Part shown: one piece after another, positions 52,545 to 61,132 of the stretch
How the letters are laid out: each line of letters starts with the position of its first letter
Numbering within the stretch: the stretch's first letter is position 1
From: Oerskovia enterophila
GTDB taxonomy: Bacteria; Actinomycetota; Actinomycetes; Actinomycetales; Cellulomonadaceae
Reading direction: 5' to 3'
Assembly (NCBI RefSeq): GCF_001692445.1
Contig: NZ_MAQA01000003.1
Location: 1-64,000, forward strand
DNA: 64,000 nucleotides
Made by a program: the position numbers and the translations under genes
Notes under the pieces: model-generated
Told to the model about the DNA's origin: nothing
The model's database searches: none
The model's input: the letters and a program-made list of their open reading frames with translations, nothing else

Positions 52545-53351
52545 ATGAACCGCAAGCTGATGGTGGTCCTGGGCTTCGTGGCAGCCGTGGGGGTGGTGGC
52601 CATGGTGCTGCTCGCCATCAACCTGACCGGCCCGAACAGGCCGCAGGCCGAGCCGCCGCCCTCCCCGAGCGTGACGGTCACCCTCGACCCGCCGGAGACG
52701 GACGGGCCGACGCCCGACGCGTCCACGCCCGGGGGCCTCACCGAGGCCGACCTGGCGCGCCTGCATGACTTCCATGAGCGCCGGGTGGAGGGGGCGCAGA
52801 TGGTCGAGCTCATCGACGTCGACTCCACGTCGCACCTGCTGCCGGCCGCCGAGGTGCTTATGCGCCAGGACCTGGTCGCCGAGCACGGCTGGAGCGTGGA
52901 GGACATCATGGGCGACGACGGTGCGTTCCGCGTCGCCTCGACCTACGTCGCTGCCCGCCACTCCCAGTCCTACGTCGACGGCGGGCTGGCCACGATGACC
53001 ACGGCCCGATCCCTGGCGACCGGCGAGCTCGCCGCGACCCTGGACGCGTACGTCGCCGAGATCTCCGAGATAGGGCCCAACGTCGGCCAGGTCTCGCTCG
53101 GGGAGATCCTGACCGCCAACATGACCCTGGTCTACGCCGCGCGCGGCCTGGACGAGTTCGGGCCCACCGACCACGACCACGCGGTCCTGTTCGTGAACTA
53201 CCACGTCGACACGAACCTCAACTTCCCCGACCAGGAGTTCACGGACCTGGTTACCGTCGAGCGCACGAGCGAGGGCTGGAAGGTCTCGGGGAACCCGCAG
53301 CTGGACCTGGGCAACGTCCACGACGGCGCCGCCGAGGCGATCGGGGACTGA
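52545..53351 (+). CDS. Bitopic membrane protein, VirB8/TcpC-like candidate
   Basis: A 268-residue protein with one N-terminal membrane helix (MVVLGFVAAVGVVAMVLLAI), a Pro-rich linker and an extracellular domain of about 210 residues ending in strands such as AVLFVNYHVDTNLNFPDQEF and LVTVERTSEGWKVSGNPQLD, a pattern typical of NTF2-like VirB8/TcpC proteins. ACGGAGG precedes ATG 52545, 19 bases after the hydrolase stop, so the two are one operon. Proposed role: scaffold of the transfer channel. Similarity is at the level of layout, not strong sequence. Confidence 0.6.
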   Translation: MNRKLMVVLGFVAAVGVVAMVLLAINLTGPNRPQAEPPPSPSVTVTLDPPETDGPTPDASTPGGLTEADLARLHDFHERRVEGAQMVELIDVDSTSHLLPAAEVLMRQDLVAEHGWSVEDIMGDDGAFRVASTYVAARHSQSYVDGGLATMTTARSLATGELAATLDAYVAEISEIGPNVGQVSLGEILTANMTLVYAARGLDEFGPTDHDHAVLFVNYHVDTNLNFPDQEFTDLVTVERTSEGWKVSGNPQLDLGNVHDGAAEAIGD

Positions 53352-53506
53352 AGTCGGACTCACAACACCCGCTCCACCTGGCGATTCGCGCTAGCACTCC
53401 GTGAAAGACAAGTGGGGAACGGCACACCCGTACCTCTTCCAGATGCCGATTCGCACAGAATGTCTTGCTCTCGCCACGGGCAGCTTGCCCACGGCTCACG
53501 TGTCGA

Positions 53507-53520
53507 GCCTCGATCGAGGC
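53507..53520. promoter_or_regulatory. Perfect palindrome GCCTCGATCGAGGC upstream of a secreted protein
   Basis: A 14-base perfect palindrome 41 bases before ATG 53562, in the 210-base gap after the VirB8-like gene. A possible operator. Confidence 0.35.
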
Positions 53521-53561
53521 CGATCCTGTCAGTCATCGAATGCTCACAGATCTGAGGAACA

Positions 53562-54290
53562 ATGAAGTTTACGAAGCTCACCGGTGTCGCTCTCGTTGCG
53601 GCCCTTGCGTTCACCGGTGTCCAGTCGGCCTCGGCCGCACCTGAGGCTAGCCAAGGCCTTTCCGCGGACGACCGCGCCCAACTGACGACCTTCCTTACCG
53701 ACGGAGGCGTGACCGCTGAGACGACGGCGACACTGCTCAAGAAGCTGGAAGATGGCCAAATGTGGGACTCCCTGGCCGGTGGGACGGTCGTCTCGACAGA
53801 CTCCTCCGAGTCGGCAACGGCGTACGACACTGTGACCACCTACGCTGACGGTTCGATCTCCGTGACCTCGCTGGAGAAGGGCGTGCCGGCCGCAACGGGT
53901 GCCATCACCCCGTTCGCCGTGAGCGGATGCACAACGAAGAATACGGGCACCCTGCGCACGAGCAGGAACTGCACCGCGTCCGAAAGGCGTGGCGTTGTCA
54001 ACATGAGCTTCAAGGTCGGATACGACCAGCGCTTCTCGGCAAGTGACCTTGCGTACGTCACGGGCGCTTCGCTTCTCGCGCCGACCAACGCCTCGGTCAC
54101 CACCATCGGCGGCACCTACAGCATCCGGAACTTCGGCCGGACCAAGACCACGGCGTCGGCAGGGTCGCCCGCAACAGCGCGTCTGACGGTCGACTTCCAA
54201 TGCGTTGGGGGATGGTGCGCCAATACGACTTGGATGCAGGTCAACGTGCCGATCAACACCTACACGCTGGCATACACCACGCACAACTAG
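53562..54290 (+). CDS. Secreted protein of unknown function (exoprotein C)
   Basis: A 242-residue secreted protein. The signal peptide is MKFTKLTGVALVAALAFTGV ending ASAAP. The mature part has an N-terminal helical pro-like region (LSADDRAQLTTFLTDGGVTA; TATLLKKLEDGQMWDSL) and a beta-rich Cys-containing C-terminal domain (VSGCTTKNTGTLRTSRNCTA; VNMSFKVGYDQRFSASDLAY; LTVDFQCVGGWCANTTWMQV). Not recognised. Codon use is less GC-biased than the flanking transfer genes. Followed by a 33-residue membrane peptide gene. Confidence 0.7.
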   Translation: MKFTKLTGVALVAALAFTGVQSASAAPEASQGLSADDRAQLTTFLTDGGVTAETTATLLKKLEDGQMWDSLAGGTVVSTDSSESATAYDTVTTYADGSISVTSLEKGVPAATGAITPFAVSGCTTKNTGTLRTSRNCTASERRGVVNMSFKVGYDQRFSASDLAYVTGASLLAPTNASVTTIGGTYSIRNFGRTKTTASAGSPATARLTVDFQCVGGWCANTTWMQVNVPINTYTLAYTTHN

Positions 54291-54299
54291 GATAGGGAC

Positions 54300-54401
54300 A
54301 TGGACTTCTCTTTGCTCTTGGTAGGTTGCCTGCTGGTTGCTGCCGTCGCGGTTGTGGCGTTGGTCGTGTGGCTCGCGAAGCGAGCCGCCAACCAGCGATA
54401 G
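54300..54401 (+). CDS. 33-residue single-helix membrane peptide
   Basis: ATG 54300 (ribosome site AGGATAGGG) encodes MDFSLLLVGCLLVAAVAVVA, then LVVWLAKRAANQR and a stop at 54399-54401. One hydrophobic helix with a basic C-terminal end. It follows the secreted protein gene by 9 bases and precedes a perfect 17-bp terminator, so it is transcribed with it. It could be an accessory or immunity-type peptide for the secreted protein; function unknown. Confidence 0.55.
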   Translation: MDFSLLLVGCLLVAAVAVVALVVWLAKRAANQR

Positions 54402-54408
54402 AAGTAGC

Positions 54409-54453
54409 GCGTGATGGGCTGACTCCTGCCTTGCACGAGTCAGCCCATCACGC
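54409..54453. terminator. Terminator hairpin after the membrane peptide gene
   Basis: GCGTGATGGGCTGACTC and GAGTCAGCCCATCACGC form a perfect 17-bp stem with an 11-base loop, between convergent gene blocks. Confidence 0.85.
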
Positions 54454-54489
54454 CGTCACTACGCCGAGGTCGGCCACTCCTGAGGCGTT

Positions 54490-55380
54490 CTAGCCGTCGT
54501 GCTGGTCGCGCGGGCGGGCACCGTCGGCCGTCGGGATGTACCCGGCCGAGACGGTCGGTGCAGGCTTGGCACCGAGCAGCCAGTCCCACTTCGCCCGCCG
54601 CTCGCTCTTGCGCTCCAGGGCAGCCTTCGCAGCCTTGTCCCGGCGCTCCTGGGCCTTCACCTGCTCGGCCTCGCGGAACGCCTTACGCAGGCGCGGCTTG
54701 AGGTAGTGCCGCATGTTCTTGTACGAGTCGAAGGGCTCGTCGGGCACCGGCTGGACGAACTCCAGGTCGTACTCCTGGACGAGCCCTCGCAGCATGATGT
54801 CGCGCCCCTGCGCGGCCCGCTCGTGCATGACCTTGTCGTACTGCCCGTTCGACATGTCGTAGGCGTCGCGATCGGGCATCTTCAGCAGCTCGGACAGCCC
54901 CCAGGTGGCCAGCGCCTCGCTGTCGTAGTCGTCGAGCAGCTGGCCGACGGTCATCTTCTGGTCGGGGGCGATCCACAGCTCGTACTCGCGGACCTTGGCC
55001 AGCGCCTGAGGGTCGAGCAGGCTCGCGTCGTACGCCATCCGCCCTGCGCGCATCGCCGGGGCGTAGAGCTCCACCGGCGGCACCCGCGGGGGCGGGGTGT
55101 CCTTCATCAGGCCCACCGAGGCGAAGTCGATGTGCTCGGAGTACGCCTCGGCCAGCCCGTCCAGGTCGGTGACCCGGGTGGCGCGCATGTCGACCGTCGC
55201 CCAGAAGTCGTAGATCTGCTCGGCGGAGTACGGAAGCGGGGCGTTGTTCTCGTCGTGCCCCAGGTTGTGCCGGCGCACGCTCGTGGACACAGGCAGGGTC
55301 GAGAGCCCGCCCTGCGCCTCGGAGATCGCCTTGGGCCCGAAGCGCCCGTCGCCGCTGCGCGGCTGGTTTCCGTAGTACAT
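54490..55380 (-). CDS. Hypothetical transfer-operon protein with shared N-terminal tag
   Basis: A 296-residue protein from ATG 55380 (AGGAGG upstream). Residues 6-29 carry the shared tag: QPRSGDGRFGPKAISEAQ then GGLSTL. The remainder is soluble and largely helical (QIYDFWATVDMRATRVTDLD; ELWIAPDQKMTVGQLLDDYD; a basic helix near residues 225-265, LKPRLRKAFREAEQVKAQER). No family recognised. It is the last gene of the minus-strand transfer operon that starts at 59335. Confidence 0.7.
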   Translation of the reverse strand: MYYGNQPRSGDGRFGPKAISEAQGGLSTLPVSTSVRRHNLGHDENNAPLPYSAEQIYDFWATVDMRATRVTDLDGLAEAYSEHIDFASVGLMKDTPPPRVPPVELYAPAMRAGRMAYDASLLDPQALAKVREYELWIAPDQKMTVGQLLDDYDSEALATWGLSELLKMPDRDAYDMSNGQYDKVMHERAAQGRDIMLRGLVQEYDLEFVQPVPDEPFDSYKNMRHYLKPRLRKAFREAEQVKAQERRDKAAKAALERKSERRAKWDWLLGAKPAPTVSAGYIPTADGARPRDQHDG

Positions 55381-55391
55381 GGCTGCTCCTC

Positions 55392-58325
55392 CTAGATCCA
55401 CTTCTTGGCGGCGTCGCGGCTGGCCTCACGCCGCTCGTCGTTGACGATCTTGGTCTTCAGGGCCTCGGCCTCACGGGACTGCTTGTCCGTCATCGGCCCG
55501 GCGCCAGGTCCAGCCACGGCGGTGCGTGCCTGCTCCTGGGCCCGGTCGTCGAGCCCGGGCGTGCGGTCGGACACGGCCCGGTTGTGCATCGTGTAGACCG
55601 CCGACATGTACTCCTCGCGCGAGGCCGGGTTGATGCCCGCGCTGACGCGTCCGCGAGCCGAGCGGGCGGTACGAGCCACCGCTCCCCCGCGCACCCCGCG
55701 CACGACCGCCGCACCGGCCAGGATGGGCGCTGCCACACCGCCGGTCGCTGCGATCAGCGCTGCCAAGCCGGCGACCTTCAGGCCCAGGCGGGCGGTGCGC
55801 GCCGGGTCACGGCGGACGCCGTCCATCGTGTCCTGCACCTTGGCCAGCGCCTTGCCCTTGTCCAGGGCCTGCTGGCGCGAGGCCCAGTCGCGCGACATCA
55901 GCCGCGGCGCGGACGCACCCTCAGGGCGTGCGCCCTTCCAGCCGTTCGCCTCGGCGATCTTGTCGTTGCGCAGGGCGCGGTCGGTCTTGATCTGGCGGCG
56001 GATCTCCTTGGTCTGGGAGAGCCCGGCGCGATCGGCCTCGCGGCGCTCCTCAGCGGGCAGGGCCATGCGGTCGCGCTGTGCTTCGCGCACGTCGTGACCG
56101 GTGACCACGCCCAGGTCCCCCAGGGCCCCCAGGGCCGCGCTGCGACGCCCCTTGGCCATGTCGATGTCGGCCTGGGACCCGCCGAACTTCCCGCGGCGTG
56201 CACCCGGTGCCCCCGCAGCGCCACCACTAGCCGCACCGAGGGGGTTCGCACCTACACCGTCCGAACGCCCACGGCCAGAGCCTGCGTGCGCACCGGAGCC
56301 ATACCCCCTACCCCCGGCGGCACGCCCTGCCATGGCCTTGGCCCCTGTGCGCGCCCGATCCCCGGCGCCCGAGAGGCGGGAGGCCACCACGCCGCCGACG
56401 CCGCCAGCGGCAGCACCGAACGCCAGGGCCGAGCCGAGCTTGAACGGCGAGGGGGCACCGGCGGACTTGAAGACCATGGCGATGACCCCCATCGCGATCA
56501 GCGGTGCCACGCCCGTCCAGATGACCCCCATCAGGGAGCTCGAACCCATCATCGAGACGCCCGCGTTGACGATGACGTCGGTCATCAGGGTCAGGATCGC
56601 GAGCAGCAGAGAGGCACCGGCGACGAAGATCGTGGTGCCCAGGATCGAGCGCACGTACTTGGCGACCTTCGCGTCGTCGGCCTTGCCGACCCACAGGGAC
56701 ATGACCATGACGAACGCGAGCCCGAGCATCATCACGACCTGGGCGATCTTGCCGATCATCAGCGCCAGGGAGACCAAGCCGAAGCTGAGCAGGACGCCCG
56801 CCCCGGAGATGACGTACGCGAAGGAGGCGACCATGCCCGAACCGACGTAGCGGCCCTGGAGGGTCAGGAGGTAGTCGCGCACGTCGGCGGTGTCGTTGCC
56901 CGAGGTCGCTTCAGCGATCTGGTTGCCGTTCTCGTACTCCAGCGCCGAGCTGTTCGAGTCGAAGCCGGGGTCGGACCACCAGGTCGCGCACATCTCGGGG
57001 TTGATCGCCCCGCCCTTCTTGCCGGGGTCCCCGTCGCGCTTGGTCTGGGACCAGTTCGCGTCGACATCCCACGAGGTGGCCTTGGTGCCGTCCATGGCCG
57101 AGAGACCTTCCTTCTTCAGGTGGCAGGCGCCCCAGGCGATGAGCGTGTTGTCTGTCTCGACGTTCCCGGTCGGGTTGAACGCGATCGACTTCTGGTTCTG
57201 ACCAGCCTTCCCATTCGTACCCTCAGAGAACACCCCGGTCTGCGGGCCCGCCCCGATCTGGGAGTTGAGTTCGAGCTGGTGGCAGTACACGTACTGGCCG
57301 TAGTCGTTGCTCGCGCCATACTGGCTCTTGGCCCAGGACTGGAGGCCGGAGTTGACCCACATCTGGGAGATGACCAGCGGCGTCGAGGAGGAGTTGGACG
57401 ACGTCGTGGACTTGGCCCGCGCATTGAGGGCTGAGACGTAGTCCGCGCAGGTGACGTGCGTGGTGTCGCCGCTGAGCGGGTTCGTGTACTTCGGCACGAC
57501 GATCGCCCGGGTCGGGCCGTCGGCGATGAGTGCGACGGTGTTGTTGGCGGTCGTGATGAACCACCCGGGCGAGAACAAACCTGGCTTGAAGCCGTCCGGA
57601 CTTGCGGTGGACTGAGTGGCCCCGGTGATCATGACACCTAGCACGCCGAGGGTGACCAGGGACTTGAGCAGCTTGCCGACGGACCGGCCGCCGCTGGTCG
57701 CCCCGCGCACAAGCGTGGCGACGATGGAGGCGACGATGATGACCCCCACGACGGAGGCCTCCCCGTTGCCAACTAGGGCGTCACCGACAGTGGCGAACTG
57801 CTGGTCGATCGTGAACCCGGCCGACTGGAGGAGGTCGAATCCGACGGCGTCGTCCGAGACGTTCGCGGCGAGCTGCCACTCGAAAGTCCCGATGGACGAG
57901 AGCAGGGACTGCACGCCGTCGCGCTGCACCTTCTGCATCGCGTCGTCCCAGACCTTGGAGCCCAGGCGGTGGTGGAAGATCGTCGTGGCATCCGCCCACC
58001 GGTTCAGGGGCAGGCACGAGGAGTCGCCGATGTCGGAGCCCGAGCTGCCCAGGCACAGGTCCCGGTTGCTGGCCTGCGAGAGGCCCTGGGCCAGGCTCGC
58101 CGAGCTGGTGCCGGTGCTGGCCGCGGCGCTCACCCTCGTCGCCGCGGTGGTGCTCGTCGCGGTGCTCGTGGCGGGCAGCGTGCTGGCCTGAGCGGCCGAA
58201 GCCAGGACGGAGACCGCGAGCATCAACGCCAGGGCGCTGAGCACCGTCCACACGACGCGCGTGATCCACGGGGCGGCGTCCAAGGTCCGGTCACGTCCTG
58301 CGGTGCCGGTGGCGGGGGAAGTCAT
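55392..58325 (-). CDS. Large polytopic conjugation protein (TrbL/VirB6-like)
   Basis: A 977-residue membrane protein. The N-terminal helix (WTVLSALALMLAVSVLASAA) may be a signal peptide. An extracellular region with several Cys (DLCLGSSGSDIGDSSCLPL; MCATWWSDPG) covers residues of about 50-430. A cluster of six or so helices lies near 430-620 (VASFAYVISGAGVLLSFGLV; MMLGLAFVMVMSLWVG; TTIFVAGASLLLAILTLM; LMGVIWTGVAPLIAMGVIAM). A long Gly/Ala/Arg-rich cytoplasmic tail completes it. This layout matches TrbL/VirB6-type channel proteins of actinobacterial conjugative elements. ATG 58325 overlaps the preceding stop (ATGA). Confidence 0.8.
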   Translation of the reverse strand: MTSPATGTAGRDRTLDAAPWITRVVWTVLSALALMLAVSVLASAAQASTLPATSTATSTTAATRVSAAASTGTSSASLAQGLSQASNRDLCLGSSGSDIGDSSCLPLNRWADATTIFHHRLGSKVWDDAMQKVQRDGVQSLLSSIGTFEWQLAANVSDDAVGFDLLQSAGFTIDQQFATVGDALVGNGEASVVGVIIVASIVATLVRGATSGGRSVGKLLKSLVTLGVLGVMITGATQSTASPDGFKPGLFSPGWFITTANNTVALIADGPTRAIVVPKYTNPLSGDTTHVTCADYVSALNARAKSTTSSNSSSTPLVISQMWVNSGLQSWAKSQYGASNDYGQYVYCHQLELNSQIGAGPQTGVFSEGTNGKAGQNQKSIAFNPTGNVETDNTLIAWGACHLKKEGLSAMDGTKATSWDVDANWSQTKRDGDPGKKGGAINPEMCATWWSDPGFDSNSSALEYENGNQIAEATSGNDTADVRDYLLTLQGRYVGSGMVASFAYVISGAGVLLSFGLVSLALMIGKIAQVVMMLGLAFVMVMSLWVGKADDAKVAKYVRSILGTTIFVAGASLLLAILTLMTDVIVNAGVSMMGSSSLMGVIWTGVAPLIAMGVIAMVFKSAGAPSPFKLGSALAFGAAAGGVGGVVASRLSGAGDRARTGAKAMAGRAAGGRGYGSGAHAGSGRGRSDGVGANPLGAASGGAAGAPGARRGKFGGSQADIDMAKGRRSAALGALGDLGVVTGHDVREAQRDRMALPAEERREADRAGLSQTKEIRRQIKTDRALRNDKIAEANGWKGARPEGASAPRLMSRDWASRQQALDKGKALAKVQDTMDGVRRDPARTARLGLKVAGLAALIAATGGVAAPILAGAAVVRGVRGGAVARTARSARGRVSAGINPASREEYMSAVYTMHNRAVSDRTPGLDDRAQEQARTAVAGPGAGPMTDKQSREAEALKTKIVNDERREASRDAAKKWI

Positions 58326-58936
58326 GAGGTGGTCGCTCCTCGGGTGAGCATGTCGGCGATGTCGTCGGTCACGCCGGTGCCGGCGCTGCGGCTCACGGTG
58401 CGTGCGGCCGACGCGTGGAGGGCTCCGCGTCGGGCCTGGCGGGCGGTGATGAGCGGGATGAACGCGGTGGGGTCGACCTCGCGCACTTCGGTGCGGCGGC
58501 GGGTCAGACCGAAGGACTCGTCGATGTCGAGTCCTCCCTGGGCGTCGCGGGCCATCAGCGGCACCGAGCTGGACATGACCTTCACCCGCAGGGCGAGGGC
58601 CGGGTCGATCGGGTAGCCGCACAGCACGAACGTGCCGGGGCTGTACGCGTTGCGGTCACGCAGCGACTGGTAGTGCTTGCGCTTGAGGCCCGTCGAGGAG
58701 TGGCCCAGGATCAGCCAGATCCCCAGTGCCTCCCCCACGAGGAACGCCGCGAGACCGGCGGTCGGGTTGATGAGCCCACCGAAGATCAAGGCGAGGGTCA
58801 GGCCGGGGATCAGGCCCCACAGGGCAGCCCACAGCGCGGGGTAGGAGACCTCGAAGGACGCGATGACGGTCGTGCGGTCCTTCTGGGCTTCTGCCCCCGT
58901 CAGGTCGGTCAGTGCTCGAAGCGCTGCGTACGCCAC
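58322..58936 (-). CDS. TcpE/PrgI-like conjugation membrane protein
   Basis: A 204-residue protein. Two adjacent hydrophobic helices near residues 35-80 (LWAALWGLIPGLTLALIFGG; LAAFLVGEALGIWLILG) follow a charged N-terminus, then a soluble C-terminal part. This matches small TcpE/PrgI-type proteins that precede VirB4-like ATPases or TrbL in Gram-positive transfer operons. Its stop overlaps the start of the TrbL-like gene by four bases. The mature role is probably an inner-membrane part of the channel. Confidence 0.65.
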   Translation of the reverse strand: MAYAALRALTDLTGAEAQKDRTTVIASFEVSYPALWAALWGLIPGLTLALIFGGLINPTAGLAAFLVGEALGIWLILGHSSTGLKRKHYQSLRDRNAYSPGTFVLCGYPIDPALALRVKVMSSSVPLMARDAQGGLDIDESFGLTRRRTEVREVDPTAFIPLITARQARRGALHASAARTVSRSAGTGVTDDIADMLTRGATTS

Positions 58937-59047
58937 CTCACCTCACCCCTTTCGTCTCGTGTGCCCGCCCCGGGTTTCCAGGGCGGGCCGGATGCTCCGA
59001 CATCGGGACCTGCGGGTGCAGATCTCCTCAGGTGACCCGAAGGCCAC

Positions 59048-59335
59048 CTACATGCCGGAGAACAGTCCGATCACGAAGTTGACGATGAAGCTCGCGAACT
59101 TCAGCACGAGCGGGATGACGACGTTGGGGATGATGATGAGCGCGGAGATGGCAAGCATCCAGCCGAGCTCCTTCGGGTTCCCCGAGCCCTTGCGCTTGGC
59201 GATGATGAACTTCGCCACGGCGTACGCGGCGACGGCGGTTCCCAGGACGGCGAGGATGCCGGCCAGCCCGGGGACGGCGCCGGATAGCGCGGCCCACAGC
59301 TTGGCCCAACCTGCCGCGAAATCGACCTTGGTCAT
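59048..59335 (-). CDS. Small two-helix protein, VirB2/TcpD-like
   Basis: A 95-residue protein from ATG 59335 (CGGAG upstream). Two hydrophobic helices (GILAVLGTAVAAYAVAKFII; MLAISALIIIPNVVIPLVLK, then FASFIVNFVIG) with a short basic loop (AKRKGSGNPKELG), the layout of VirB2-like or TcpD-like subunits. It is the first gene of the minus-strand transfer operon and has the element promoter motif about 57 bases upstream. Confidence 0.65.
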   Translation of the reverse strand: MTKVDFAAGWAKLWAALSGAVPGLAGILAVLGTAVAAYAVAKFIIAKRKGSGNPKELGWMLAISALIIIPNVVIPLVLKFASFIVNFVIGLFSGM

Positions 59336-59391
59336 GTTTCTGCTCCGTGTGTGTCGGGTCCGATGTCGGGATCTGTCCCCCTTGCCCTGCA

Positions 59392-59397
59392 CCTATG
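59392..59397 (-). promoter_or_regulatory. CATAGG motif of the transfer operon
   Basis: Minus strand AATTCTGCGCATAGGTGC, a full consensus match, 57 bases before ATG 59335. Confidence 0.6.
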
Positions 59398-59469
59398 CGC
59401 AGAATTGCGGGTGACCTTTCACCTAGGTGTTGACGGGGGCGCATTCCTTCGGTCACCAGGCACGGGCCC

Positions 59470-59898
59470 TCACGAGGCGATTAGCGCGTCCGCGGCTTGC
59501 CGGGCCCGCTCCCGCCCGGACTCGTCCAGGTCCCACCCGCCGCTGGCGGCAGCACGCACCACGGGGTTCGGGTCACGAGCACCTCGGGCGGCCGCCCCGG
59601 CGTGGAAGGACGCGGCCGCGGCGTGGCGCACCACGACCGGCTGGGTGCGGGGGTCCGCGAGCTCGACGACGACGTCGTACGGGACGTGCGCGGAGGCCAG
59701 CACGTCGACACGAACCGCGGGGTCAGGGTGGCGCGCCTGGGCACGCAGCTCGTCGTCGGTGGCGAGGGCTGCATCGACGTTGCCCACGTCGTCGGCAGGG
59801 CTCAGGGCGCTCAGACCGCCGGGCGTCTCGGCGACGGGCTTGGCTGCGAACTTGCCGTCTCCAGCCCGCGGGTGGGCAAGGTCATCGAATCCGTTCAT
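59470..59898 (-). CDS. Repeat protein with shared N-terminal tag (HEAT/LRV-like)
   Basis: A 142-residue protein. Residues 9-32 carry the shared tag: HPRAGDGKFAAKPVAETP then GGLSAL. The rest is made of short helical repeats of about 20-25 residues, DELRAQARHPDPAVRVDVLA, VVELADPRTQPVVVRHAAAA and GARDPNPVVRAAAS, resembling leucine-rich-variant/HEAT-like repeats that bind proteins. It is divergent from a lipoprotein gene. Function unknown. Confidence 0.7.
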   Translation of the reverse strand: MNGFDDLAHPRAGDGKFAAKPVAETPGGLSALSPADDVGNVDAALATDDELRAQARHPDPAVRVDVLASAHVPYDVVVELADPRTQPVVVRHAAAASFHAGAAARGARDPNPVVRAAASGGWDLDESGRERARQAADALIAS

Positions 59899-59992
59899 AA
59901 CCGCTCGTTGACGGGAAGTTCACCTCTCGGACAAAGGTCCCCACTGCTAGCGTTGTCGGACCGCCTGCCACCAACCAGCAAGGGGCTCCTGA

Positions 59993-60589
59993 ATGACCCG
60001 CAAGACCCATGCCTTCGCGACCACGACCTTGACCGTGTTGACGTTCCTCACGGTCACTGCGTGCACCTCACCGAAAGAGGGTGAGGGGGTCGGCGGCGGT
60101 GAGGTCGAGAAGACCACGACCCGGCCCGACGACGAAGTCGCTGAGTCCCGGGCTAGGTTCGATGAGATGGTTGTGGATGCCGAAGCCACTTTCGCAAGCT
60201 GGGACGAGGCAGATGCGATCTTGAGCACCAAGGCCACTGAGGTGCAGTCGTTCTGCGACGCGAACTGGCAGGACACGGGCGACATCGCCTCCGGCTTCAC
60301 CGACGCCCAGGCGTGCTTCGACTGGCGCATTCGGCCCTACTTCCCCTTCGGTAGCGTGGTCTACAGGTACGACGAGTTCGCCGTTGCGCAGGAGGAGGTC
60401 GCCGAGCAGCGAGAACGGTTTGTCGAGCTCTCCGAGGCCGCCACGCTCCCGGCTGACGCTGATGGCATCAGCGAGCGGACAAGCAAGATCGCCGTGATCC
60501 AGGGCGCTGTCTTTCTCCAAGTTGAGGCCACTGGCCCCGCGGTCGACATGGTCCTCAACCCGCCAAAGACCTGGGACGACCTCGGCTGA
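59993..60589 (+). CDS. Lipoprotein of unknown function
   Basis: A 198-residue lipoprotein. Signal peptide MTRKTHAFATTTLTVLTFLT with lipobox VTAC at residue 24. The mature part is acidic and helical (ESRARFDEMVVDAEATFASW; QEEVAEQRERFVELSEAATL) with two Cys (SFCDANW; AQACFDW). Not recognised. It belongs to the lower-GC cargo at 59.9-62.6 kb, together with a membrane-anchored peptide and a secreted protease. Confidence 0.65.
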   Translation: MTRKTHAFATTTLTVLTFLTVTACTSPKEGEGVGGGEVEKTTTRPDDEVAESRARFDEMVVDAEATFASWDEADAILSTKATEVQSFCDANWQDTGDIASGFTDAQACFDWRIRPYFPFGSVVYRYDEFAVAQEEVAEQRERFVELSEAATLPADADGISERTSKIAVIQGAVFLQVEATGPAVDMVLNPPKTWDDLG

Positions 60590-60745
60590 CCGGCCCAACC
60601 CGGCGTCCGGCTCCTCTAGCCTTCACGCGGGTCAGCGCCGTTGCTCCGCATCGCGCGCACCACACAACCTCACCCCTCCCGGCCTGTACCCAATGTAGAC
60701 TTTGAGGAAGGGACGAAACGGTCGAGAACGGTAGAAGAGAGAGTC

Positions 60746-61078
60746 ATGCGACGACGCAGGATACTGCTCATACTTGGCGGGGCAGCCGTTGCCGTTCTCG
60801 CCGTGGCGCTTTTCGTCGTCACGCGCCAGGACCAGCCTGTACCCGACGCCCCGTGGCTAGTCGCCACCGACGGGCATGTCGATGAGGTCTACGAATGCGC
60901 GGACGACCCCGCGGTTAAGGAGCATTGGGAATTTCTCCCAGACCCGCCGACCGGATTAACGATCACCATGGTGACCGATGCGACACCGGAGGATCTTGAC
61001 CGTGTTGTTGGTTGCGTGAGAAACGCAGTCAAGGGAACGGGAGTGAACGTGGAAATACTGACCAATCCGACCCCTTGA
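60746..61078 (+). CDS. Small membrane-anchored extracellular protein
   Basis: A 110-residue protein from ATG 60746 (purine-rich AGAGAGAG upstream). After MRRRR comes one helix (ILLILGGAAVAVLAVALFVV), then a small extracellular domain with two Cys (VDEVYECADDPAVKEHWEFL; DLDRVVGCVRNAVKG) and a beta strand pattern. No family recognised. It is convergent with the secreted protease across a 13-bp hairpin. Confidence 0.6.
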   Translation: MRRRRILLILGGAAVAVLAVALFVVTRQDQPVPDAPWLVATDGHVDEVYECADDPAVKEHWEFLPDPPTGLTITMVTDATPEDLDRVVGCVRNAVKGTGVNVEILTNPTP

Positions 61079-61086
61079 GATGTCAC

Positions 61087-61123
61087 GGGCCCGGTCAGCA
61101 ACGGATTGTCGCTGACCGGGCCC
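61087..61123. terminator. Bidirectional terminator hairpin
   Basis: GGGCCCGGTCAGC and GCTGACCGGGCCC form a perfect 13-bp stem with an 11-base loop between the convergent genes at 61078 and 61133. Confidence 0.8.
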
Positions 61124-61132
61124 ACATGCGAA

